A DNA stretch of 42,411 nucleotides, taken from Mesorhizobium sp. (GTDB taxonomy: Bacteria; Pseudomonadota; Alphaproteobacteria; Rhizobiales; Rhizobiaceae). Every line of letters begins with the position of its first letter. The stretch's first letter is position 1. The notes beneath the pieces were generated by a model. It was not told the DNA's origin, ran no database searches, and worked only from the letters and a program-made list of their open reading frames with translations. The stretch is taken from positions 1-42,411 of the forward strand of contig SUGL01000048.1 of the NCBI GenBank assembly GCA_004963905.1, read 5' to 3'. This document shows positions 8,673 to 15,764 of the stretch, in pieces. Both the position numbers and the translations under genes were made by a program.

Positions 8673-8965
8673 ACGCCCAGGCACCGCAGAGGGACGAGGT
8701 GGTGCGGGAGTTTCCGATCGTCAACCAGCGCGGCCTGCATGCCCGCGCCTCGGCCAAATTCGTTCAGGTTGCCAGCGGCTTCGATGCCACCATCCATGTC
8801 GAGAAGGACGGCGTTAAGGTCGGCGGCACGTCGATTATGGGCCTCATGATGCTGGCGGCAAGCCCTGGTTATTCGATCCGCGTCACCGCCACCGGTCCGG
8901 AAGCTGGCCTGGCCATGGATGCGCTGGAGCAGCTGGTCGCCTCGCGCTTCGGCGAGGAAATCTAG
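8669..8965 (+). CDS. ptsH: Phosphocarrier protein HPr
   Basis: A 98-residue HPr. The phospho-acceptor is His24 in NQRGLHARASAKF, and the regulatory serine region reads GGTSIMGLMML with Ser55, the residue expected to be modified by HprK. Relative to E. coli HPr (85 residues) it has about 10 extra N-terminal residues. It overlaps the EIIA gene by four bases. Together with HprK and EIIA-Man it forms the relay that links the phosphorylation state of the PTS to regulation in Rhizobiales. A repeat element begins seven bases after its stop, and no classic terminator was found before it. Confidence 0.95.
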   Translation: MNAQAPQRDEVVREFPIVNQRGLHARASAKFVQVASGFDATIHVEKDGVKVGGTSIMGLMMLAASPGYSIRVTATGPEAGLAMDALEQLVASRFGEEI

Positions 8966-8972
8966 TTCCTCA

Positions 8973-9212
8973 GCACAGGGATTTTGACCGGCCGGCTCTG
9001 TTTGCGTTGGCAGGTGGCATGCCTTGGAGATTGGCCGAAACGCCCATCGCGATCGTCATTCCAGGGCGGAGCAGGAGCGAAGCTCCGTTGCGAAGACCCT
9101 GGAATCCATGCCGTTACCTGCGCCAAGGCGTGCAACGGCTCCTTGCTCCGCCATAGAATGACGAGGTTGGGGCGGCTTCAACCAATCCCCGGTGTTTGCG
9201 CTGATCTCACGG
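8973..9212. repeat. Palindromic intergenic element, copy 1 (internally deleted)
   Basis: This 240-base block between ptsH and ahcY matches 23529-23839 nearly base for base, including about 57 bases of left flank. The palindromic core runs from ATTGG at 9030 to CCAAT at 9186, with GTCATTCCAGGG and CCCTGGAATCC inside. Compared with copy 2 it lacks about 71 bases from the centre and inner right arm, joined near 9142. It has no convincing coding sequence. Confidence 0.85.
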
Positions 9213-9241
9213 AACATCTCGCGCTTCCAAGACATGCACGA

Positions 9242-9257
9242 ATAAAGATTTCTTTAT
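9242..9257. promoter_or_regulatory. Candidate SahR (ArsR-family) operator before ahcY
   Basis: ATAAAGA and TCTTTAT form a perfect 7-bp inverted repeat with a TT centre, 112 bases before the ahcY start. The A+T-rich site stands out from the G+C-rich background. SahR-type ArsR-family regulators that sense S-adenosylhomocysteine are known to control methionine-cycle genes such as ahcY in Proteobacteria; assigning this site to SahR is inference from position and shape. Confidence 0.55.
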
Positions 9258-9369
9258 ATCCCATTGTCGTTTGACGGCCGATCTGCTAGTTCAGGCCGGC
9301 AATCCGCGCCCCTTCATGCGCCGTCCCGGCGTCGGCGCGCTTTTGAGACAATCACACCGGAGCACTGCC

Positions 9370-10770
9370 ATGACGGGTAGCAAGGACTATGTGGTCGCCG
9401 ACATCTCGCTTGCCGGCTGGGGCCGCAAGGAGATCGAGATCGCCGAAACCGAAATGCCGGGCCTGATGGCCTGCCGCGAGGAATTCGGCGACAAGAAGCC
9501 GCTCAAGGGCGCGCGCATCACCGGCTCGCTGCACATGACGATCCAGACGGCGGTGCTGATCGAGACGCTGAAGGCGCTGGGCGCCGATATCCGCTGGGCT
9601 TCCTGCAACATCTTCTCGACCCAGGATCATGCCGCCGCTGCCATCGCCGAGGCGGGCGTTCCCGTATTCGCCATCAAGGGCGAGACGCTCGAGGACTATT
9701 GGAACTACACCGACCGGATCTTCCAGTGGGCCGATGGCGGCACCTCCAACATGATCCTCGACGACGGCGGCGACGCCACCATGTACATCCTGCTCGGCGC
9801 CCGCGCCGAGGCCGGCGAGGACGTGCTGTCCAATCCCGGCAGCGAAGAGGAAGAGATCCTGTTCGCCCAGATCAAGAAGCGCTTGAAGGCTTCGCCCGGC
9901 TTCTTCACCAAGCAGAGGGAAGCTATCCGCGGCGTCACCGAGGAGACCACCACAGGCGTCAACCGGCTCTACCAGCTGCAGAAGAAGGGCCTGCTGCCTT
10001 TCCCGGCGATCAACGTCAACGACTCCGTCACCAAGTCGAAGTTCGACAACAAATACGGCTGCAAGGAATCGCTGGTCGACGGTATCCGCCGCGGCACCGA
10101 CACCATGATGGCCGGCAAGGTCGCCGTGGTCTGCGGCTATGGCGACGTCGGCAAGGGCTCGTCGGCTTCGCTGCGCGGCGCCGGCGCGCGCGTCAAGGTG
10201 ACCGAGGTCGACCCGATCTGCGCGCTGCAGGCGGCGATGGACGGCTATGAGGTCGTCACGCTGGAAGACGCGGCCCCCACCGCCGACATCGTCATCACCA
10301 CCACCGGCAACAAGGACGTCGTCACGCTCGATCACATGCGGGCGATGAAGGACATGGTGATCGTCGGCAACATCGGCCACTTCGACAACGAGATCCAGGT
10401 GGCGTCGCTGCGCAACCTGAAATGGACCAACGTCAAGCCGCAGGTGGACATGATCACCTTCCCGGACGGCAAGCGGATGATCCTTCTGTCGGAAGGCCGG
10501 CTGCTGAACCTCGGCAACGCGACGGGTCATCCGAGCTTCGTCATGTCGGCCTCGTTCACCAACCAGGTGCTGGCGCAGATCGAGCTCTTCACCAAGCACG
10601 GCCAGTACCAGAACCAGGTCTATGTGCTGCCCAAGCACCTCGACGAGAAGGTGGCGCGGCTGCATCTCGACAAGCTCGGCGCGCGCCTGACGGAGCTGTC
10701 TTCCGAGCAAGCGGCCTATATCGGCGTGACGCCGCAGGGTCCGTACAAGCCGGAACACTACCGCTATTAA
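9370..10770 (+). CDS. ahcY: Adenosylhomocysteinase
   Basis: A 466-residue S-adenosyl-L-homocysteine hydrolase, NAD-dependent, which splits S-adenosylhomocysteine to adenosine and homocysteine and so relieves product inhibition of methyltransferases. Visible features are the N-terminal substrate segment (GSLHMTIQTAVLIETL, WASCNIFSTQDHAAAA), the NAD-binding Rossmann motif CGYGDVGKGSSAS and the C-terminal PxHYRY end (KPEHYRY). The insertion around residues 150-200 is usual for the bacterial long form, and length matches it. The start at 9370 (MTGSKDYVVAD) is chosen over the longer open frame from 9271 because family proteins begin here. It has its own terminator and an upstream palindrome suited to an S-adenosylhomocysteine-responsive repressor. 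The neighbour divL is a frequent companion in Rhizobiales. Confidence 0.98.
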   Translation: MTGSKDYVVADISLAGWGRKEIEIAETEMPGLMACREEFGDKKPLKGARITGSLHMTIQTAVLIETLKALGADIRWASCNIFSTQDHAAAAIAEAGVPVFAIKGETLEDYWNYTDRIFQWADGGTSNMILDDGGDATMYILLGARAEAGEDVLSNPGSEEEEILFAQIKKRLKASPGFFTKQREAIRGVTEETTTGVNRLYQLQKKGLLPFPAINVNDSVTKSKFDNKYGCKESLVDGIRRGTDTMMAGKVAVVCGYGDVGKGSSASLRGAGARVKVTEVDPICALQAAMDGYEVVTLEDAAPTADIVITTTGNKDVVTLDHMRAMKDMVIVGNIGHFDNEIQVASLRNLKWTNVKPQVDMITFPDGKRMILLSEGRLLNLGNATGHPSFVMSASFTNQVLAQIELFTKHGQYQNQVYVLPKHLDEKVARLHLDKLGARLTELSSEQAAYIGVTPQGPYKPEHYRY

Positions 10771-10797
10771 CCAAAGCGAAAATATCTACAATATATT

Positions 10798-10835
10798 GAA
10801 GCCGGGTGTTGACATTCCGCCCGGCTTCACTTTTT
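10798..10835 (+). terminator. Rho-independent terminator of ahcY
   Basis: GAAGCCGGG (10798-10806) pairs with CCCGGCTTC (10820-10828), followed by ACTTTTTG. It lies 28 bases after the ahcY stop and separates it from divL. Confidence 0.85.
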
Positions 10836-10959
10836 GCGTCTATGATTCTTCACGCCGATTCCGGCAGGCGTTATTGTTGTGATTCGCGGTCCGGGGACAT
10901 GAAGGGCCGGGGACGCATTCAGGGCGGTCCTGCATTCAAGCGGCGAAGAGGACCAAGAC

Positions 10960-13527
10960 ATGCCGGGGGATAACCCGCTACGCGCGGGAACGGCCGTTTC
11001 CGGCGGCCACGAGGATTCGATCACGACCGGCTCCGCCGCGACAGGCGGCGGTTTCCCGTGGCGTGCGGGCGCGCGCCTGGGCGCGTTTCTTGCCGCCGCC
11101 ACGCTCGCCAGCCCATTGCTTGGCCTTGCGGCGCGTGCCGACACCGTCATGGCGCAAAAGGCAGCCCCGTCGCTCAGCACGGTCGAAGTGATGCAGCTGG
11201 CGATGTTCGCCGGCGTCATGGGGGCGGCACTTGTCTCGGCCATCTTCCTGATCCGCGAGCGGGCGCGGACGGCATCGCAAAATGTCCAGCTCAGGGCGCG
11301 CATCGCCGACGTGAACGCGGCCCTGCAGCGGTCGGAGGCGCTGCTCAATTTGCGCGACCAGCGCGTCGTCGTGTGGTCCTCCGAGAGCAAAAAGCCGGAG
11401 CTGATCGGCAGCCTGCCGCTGGAAAGCGGCGCGCCGGACGAGAGGTCCGCCTTCCTCGCCTTCGGCCGCTGGCTGATGCCGCGCTCGGCCGCGGCGCTCG
11501 AGAACGCCATAGCCGGGCTCCGCGACAAGGCGAAGGCCTTCGACCTCGTCATCGAAACGCAGGCGGGCATGCCGCTGGAAGTGCATGGCCGCAAGAGCGC
11601 CGCGCATGTGCTGGTCCGCTTCATCTCGCTGTCGGAAACGCTGCGCAGCCAGGCGCGGCTGACGATCGAAAACCAACGGCTCAGCGCCGACTACGACACC
11701 ATGCTCGGTCTGCTCGACGCGCTGAAGATGCCGACATGGCTGCGCTCGGCCGACGGGCGGCTGACTTGGGTCAACCGTGCCTATGCTGAGGCGGTGGAAG
11801 CTGAAAGCGCGGGCGCCGCCGTGCGCGAAGCGAAGGAGTTCCTCGGCGGACAGGCGCGCGAGCAGATCGCCGAGCAGCACAAGTCGCGTCCTGTCTTCGA
11901 GCAGAATCTGTCGACGGTGATCGACGGCGATCGCCGGATGTTTTCGGTCACCGATTTCGCCAGCGCCGACGGCTCGGCGGGACTGGCCTGCGACATCAGC
12001 GCCATCGAGACGATCCGCGCCGAATACGAGCGGACGGTGCGCAGCCATGCCGACACGCTCGACCAGCTCAACACGGCCGTGGCGATCTTCGATACCGACG
12101 AGAAGCTGCGCTTCTTCAACCAGGCATTCCAGAAGCTGTGGGGTCTCGACAGCGGCTTCCTGCACAGCGCCCCGTCCAACGCGCTGCTGCTCGACCGGCT
12201 GCGCAGCGACGGCAAGATCGCCGAGCAGCCGGAATGGCGGCGCTGGAAGGAGAATTTGCTCGGCGCCTATCGCGCCGTCGAATCGCAGGAGCATTGGTGG
12301 CACCTGCCGGACGGCAAGACGATCCGCGTGCTGGCCAATCCGCAGCCCAAGGGCGGCGTCACCTGGGTGTTCGAGAACCTGACCGAGAAGATCGATCTCG
12401 AAAGCCGCTACCAGACCGCCGTGCGCGTGCAGGGCGAGACGCTGGACAATCTGGCGGAAGGCGTGGCGGTGTTCGGGCCGGACGGTCGGCTTCGCCTGTC
12501 CAACCCCGCCTTCGTCGCGCTTTGGGGATTGTCGCCGGACGCGATCAAGCCGAACGTGCACGTCTCGGCGATCCGCGACCTTTGCGACCAGCGCGCTTCC
12601 GACAGCCCGTGGGGCGGCTTCGTCGCCGCCATCACCGGCTTCGACGACGAGCGCCGCGACCGCCACGGCCAGACCGAACTCGTCAACGGCACGGTGTTGA
12701 GCTATGCCGTGATCCACCTGCCCAACGGGCAAGTGATGATGACCTTCGTCGACGTCACCGACACCGTCAATGTCGAGCGGGCGCTGAAGGACAGAAACGA
12801 GGCGCTGGAGAAGTCCGACCAGTTGAAGAACGAGTTCGTGCAGCACGTCTCCTACGAACTGCGCTCGCCGCTGACCAACATCATCGGCTTCACCGAGCTT
12901 TTGTCACTGCCCGCGACCGGGCCGCTGACGCCGAAGCAGCGCGAATATGTCGAGCATGTCGGCTCGTCGTCCTCGGTGCTGCTCACCATCGTCAACGACA
13001 TACTGGACCTCGCGACGGTCGATGCAGGCATCATGCAGCTCGACATTTCCGAGATGAGCATCGACAGGACCATCGCGGCGGCCGCCGAGCTGGTCGCCGA
13101 CCGGCTGGAGGAGCACCAGATCAAGCTCAAGGTCGACGCGGCGGCGGCGCCGAAGAGCTTCCATGGCGACGAGATCCGCGTCCGCCAGATCCTCTACAAT
13201 CTCTTGAGCAATGCCGCCAACTACGCGCCGGAGGCGAGCACGATCACGCTCACCTGCCGTCGGCTGACGGAAGGGGTCGAGTTCTCCGTCCACGACGACG
13301 GACCGGGCATGCCGCCGGACGTGCTGGAATCGGTCTTCCGCCGCTTCGAGCCGCGCGCCAATGGCGGCCGCCGGCGCGGCGCCGGGCTGGGGCTCTCGAT
13401 CGTCAAGAGCTTCGTCGAGTTGCATGGCGGAACGGTGCGCATCGAGACAGGCATCGACAAGGGCACGACGGTCATCTGCACGTTCCCAGACACGCCCTTG
13501 GGCGGCATCCGTGAAGCGGCCGAGTAA
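10960..13527 (+). CDS. divL: DivL-like PAS pseudokinase with Tyr at the His-box
   Basis: An 855-residue membrane-anchored PAS and kinase-domain protein. Hydrophobic segments lie at about residues 38-58 and 75-98. PAS-like domains follow at about 250-360, 370-480 and 490-605, then a dimerisation/His-phosphotransfer domain and an ATPase domain. The His box reads HVSYELRSPLTNIIGF, with Tyr632 where kinases have the phospho-acceptor histidine. This Tyr is the hallmark of Caulobacter DivL, which helps control CckA and CtrA. The ATPase domain looks intact: RQILYNLLSNAANYAP (N-box), DDGPGMPPD (G1) and RGAGLGLSIVKSF (G2). The gene begins a compact row continuing with tsaE-amgK six bases later. By family knowledge it acts at the inner membrane in cell-cycle control; orthology is inferred from the Tyr and gene context. 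Confidence 0.88.
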   Translation: MPGDNPLRAGTAVSGGHEDSITTGSAATGGGFPWRAGARLGAFLAAATLASPLLGLAARADTVMAQKAAPSLSTVEVMQLAMFAGVMGAALVSAIFLIRERARTASQNVQLRARIADVNAALQRSEALLNLRDQRVVVWSSESKKPELIGSLPLESGAPDERSAFLAFGRWLMPRSAAALENAIAGLRDKAKAFDLVIETQAGMPLEVHGRKSAAHVLVRFISLSETLRSQARLTIENQRLSADYDTMLGLLDALKMPTWLRSADGRLTWVNRAYAEAVEAESAGAAVREAKEFLGGQAREQIAEQHKSRPVFEQNLSTVIDGDRRMFSVTDFASADGSAGLACDISAIETIRAEYERTVRSHADTLDQLNTAVAIFDTDEKLRFFNQAFQKLWGLDSGFLHSAPSNALLLDRLRSDGKIAEQPEWRRWKENLLGAYRAVESQEHWWHLPDGKTIRVLANPQPKGGVTWVFENLTEKIDLESRYQTAVRVQGETLDNLAEGVAVFGPDGRLRLSNPAFVALWGLSPDAIKPNVHVSAIRDLCDQRASDSPWGGFVAAITGFDDERRDRHGQTELVNGTVLSYAVIHLPNGQVMMTFVDVTDTVNVERALKDRNEALEKSDQLKNEFVQHVSYELRSPLTNIIGFTELLSLPATGPLTPKQREYVEHVGSSSSVLLTIVNDILDLATVDAGIMQLDISEMSIDRTIAAAAELVADRLEEHQIKLKVDAAAAPKSFHGDEIRVRQILYNLLSNAANYAPEASTITLTCRRLTEGVEFSVHDDGPGMPPDVLESVFRRFEPRANGGRRRGAGLGLSIVKSFVELHGGTVRIETGIDKGTTVICTFPDTPLGGIREAAE

Positions 13528-13533
13528 CGCGCT

Positions 13534-15045
13534 TTGGCAAAGACGATATTGGAACGTTTTCTCGCCGACGAGGCGGCGACGGCAAGGCTTGGCGAAGACC
13601 TTGCCATGGCGCTGCGGGCCGGCGACGCGATCGCGCTCAAAGGCGATCTCGGCGCCGGCAAGTCGACGCTGGCGCGAGCCCTGATCCGGGCGCTCGCCGA
13701 CGATGCCAGCCTCGAAGTGCCGAGCCCGACCTTCACGCTCGTGCAAAGCTACGAGACGCGGATACCGGTCCATCATTTCGACCTCTACCGCCTCTCCTCA
13801 CCGGACGAGCTCGACGAACTCGGCCTCGACGACGCGCTTTCGCAAGGCGCGGCGCTGATCGAATGGCCGGAGCGGGCCGGAGACCAATTGCCCGCAAATG
13901 CGATCGAGGTCGAGCTTGCCGAACAGGGGGCCGGCCGGTCGGCACGGATCTCCGGGCAGGGAGCCATGTTCGAGCGCCTGGCGCGCTCGCTCGCCATGCG
14001 CGATTTCCTGGCCTCGGCCGGATGGGGCGAGGCGAGCCGCCGTCATTTCGTCGGCGACGCGTCCGCCCGTTCCTACGAGATCGTCTCGCTTCCCGGCAAC
14101 ACTCCGCGCGTGCTGATGAATTCGCCGCGGCTGGTGCTCGGTCCGCCGGTGCGCGACGGAAAGCCCTATGCGGTGATCGCCCACACGGCACAATCGGTCA
14201 CCGCCTTCGTCGCCATCGATCGCGCGCTGCTCGCCGCCGGCGTCAGCGTGCCGGCGATCCATGCCCAGGATCTCGACCAGGGTTTTCTGCTGCTCGAACA
14301 TCTCGGCTCGGAAGGTTTTCTAGGCAGCGACGGCCAGCCGATCGCCGAACGCTACGAAGCGGCGGCGCAACTGCTCGCCATGATGCACGGCAAGTCCTGG
14401 CCGAGCCGCATGGAGGCCGCGCCTGGCGTGTTCCACGACGTGCCGCCCTTCGATCGCGAGGCCATGCTGATCGAGGCCGACCTTCTGGTCGACTGGTATG
14501 TGCCGATGGTCACCGGCAAACCGGCAAGCGATGCATTGCGGGCCGGCTATCATGAGCAGTGGAACGCGCTGCTCGACCGGCTCGTGGGCAAGGAATACAC
14601 GCTGATGCTGCGCGACTTCCATTCGCCCAACATCATCTGGCGTGAACAGCGTTCCGGCCTCGACCGGCTCGGCATCGTCGATGTCCAGGACGCGCTGATC
14701 GGGCCAGCCGCCTATGACGTCGCCTCTTTAGCCATGGATGCGCGCATCACCGTCTCGCCCGAGATCGAGCGGCGGACGGTTGCGGCCTATGTCGCGGCAC
14801 GCCGCCGCGCCGGTGTTTTCGACGAAGCCGGTTTCGCCGAGACCTACGCGATCATGGCGGCGCAGCGCAATTCGAAGATCCTAGGCATCTTCGTGCGGCT
14901 CGAAAAGCGCGACGGCAAGCCCTACTATCTGAAACACCTGCCGCGCATCCGCGACTATCTGAGGCGAGCGCTGGCGCATCCGGCGCTTGCCAGCCTGAAG
15001 GAGTTTTACGTGGGCCACGGCCTGCTGGAGGAACGCTCGCCATGA
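13534..15045 (+). CDS. Fusion of TsaE (t6A ATPase) and AmgK-type aminosugar kinase
   Basis: A 503-residue two-domain protein. Residues 1 to about 140 form TsaE, the ATPase of the threonylcarbamoyladenosine (t6A) tRNA modification complex, with P-loop GDLGAGKSTLARAL and the PSPTFTLVQSYE segment. Residues from about 155 form an aminoglycoside-phosphotransferase-fold domain like AmgK, which phosphorylates the anomeric position of N-acetylmuramate or N-acetylglucosamine; the catalytic stretch reads LRDFHSPNIIW and the metal-binding aspartate is in GIVDVQDALIGP. The fusion is recurrent in Rhizobiales. The next gene, overlapping by four bases, is a MurU-like nucleotidyltransferase, the enzyme that follows AmgK in the known recycling route. 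Translation appears to begin at TTG 13534, six bases after the divL stop; an in-frame ATG at residue 24 would leave a very short N-terminus before the P-loop. Confidence 0.9.
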   Translation: MAKTILERFLADEAATARLGEDLAMALRAGDAIALKGDLGAGKSTLARALIRALADDASLEVPSPTFTLVQSYETRIPVHHFDLYRLSSPDELDELGLDDALSQGAALIEWPERAGDQLPANAIEVELAEQGAGRSARISGQGAMFERLARSLAMRDFLASAGWGEASRRHFVGDASARSYEIVSLPGNTPRVLMNSPRLVLGPPVRDGKPYAVIAHTAQSVTAFVAIDRALLAAGVSVPAIHAQDLDQGFLLLEHLGSEGFLGSDGQPIAERYEAAAQLLAMMHGKSWPSRMEAAPGVFHDVPPFDREAMLIEADLLVDWYVPMVTGKPASDALRAGYHEQWNALLDRLVGKEYTLMLRDFHSPNIIWREQRSGLDRLGIVDVQDALIGPAAYDVASLAMDARITVSPEIERRTVAAYVAARRRAGVFDEAGFAETYAIMAAQRNSKILGIFVRLEKRDGKPYYLKHLPRIRDYLRRALAHPALASLKEFYVGHGLLEERSP

Positions 15046-15764
15046 AGCCGAAGACGGCGATGGTGCTTGCCGCGGGCCTCGGCAAACGCATGCGGCCGAT
15101 CACCGACACGATGCCGAAGCCGCTAGTGAAGATCGCCGGCAAGACCTTGCTCGACTGGGGGCTGGACAGCCTGGAAGCTGCCGGCGTCAGCAAGGCCGTC
15201 GTCAACGTGCATTATCTGCCGGAGCAGATCATCGCCCACGTCGCTGGCCGCCGGGTGCCGAAGATCGTCATTTCCGACGAGAGCGAAGCCTTGCTGGAAT
15301 CGGCGGGCGGCATCGTCAAGGCGCTGCCGCTCTTGGGCAGCGAGCCCTTCTATATCATCAATGCCGACACCTTCTGGATCGACAGCGGCGAGCCCAGCCT
15401 CGATCGCCTTGCCCTTGCATGGGACGCCGCCAGAATGGATATTCTGCTGATGCTCACCGATCTCGACTCAGCGACAGGACACTGTGTCGGCACCGACTTC
15501 CTGGTGGCGCCGGATGGCGCGCTCCGGCGCTCGAAGGGCGATCCGGCCGGCCTGATCTATGCCGGCGCCGCAATCATTCATCCACGCATCTTCAAGGACG
15601 CACCGACGGGTTCGCACTCGCTCAACGTCTATTTCGACAAGGCGATCGCCGCCGGCCGCCTGTTCGGCATGGCGATGCAAGGCCGCTGGATCACCGTCGG
15701 CACGCCGGATGCCATTCCAGCGGCTGAAGCGGCGGTTACCGGCGCCCTAGCGAAAGCGGTATGA
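15042..15764 (+). CDS. murU: MurU-like sugar-1-phosphate uridylyltransferase
   Basis: A 240-residue nucleotidyltransferase of the NTP_transferase family. The N-terminal signature is AMVLAAGLGKRMRPITDTMP, followed by KPLVKIAGKTLLDW, and the metal site is in INADTFW. It is short and lacks a left-handed beta-helix domain, as in MurU, which makes UDP-MurNAc from MurNAc-1-phosphate and UTP. The adjacent AmgK-like domain supports this role over a general mannose- or glucose-1-phosphate enzyme. Together they would return cell-wall muramate to UDP-MurNAc without MurA, the route described in Pseudomonas putida that bypasses fosfomycin. The start overlaps the preceding stop (ATGA), and the stop overlaps the addB start in the same way. 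Confidence 0.87.
   Translation: MKPKTAMVLAAGLGKRMRPITDTMPKPLVKIAGKTLLDWGLDSLEAAGVSKAVVNVHYLPEQIIAHVAGRRVPKIVISDESEALLESAGGIVKALPLLGSEPFYIINADTFWIDSGEPSLDRLALAWDAARMDILLMLTDLDSATGHCVGTDFLVAPDGALRRSKGDPAGLIYAGAAIIHPRIFKDAPTGSHSLNVYFDKAIAAGRLFGMAMQGRWITVGTPDAIPAAEAAVTGALAKAV

Noticed and set aside
9213..9369. SAH or SAM riboswitch before ahcY
   Set aside because: I found no conserved riboswitch core or pseudoknot pattern; the palindrome at 9242-9257 suggests protein-based control instead.
10978..12846. Long minus-strand reading frame opposite divL
   Set aside because: It mirrors the third-position G+C bias of divL, has no recognisable domain and is Arg/Gln/His-rich as expected of an antisense shadow.
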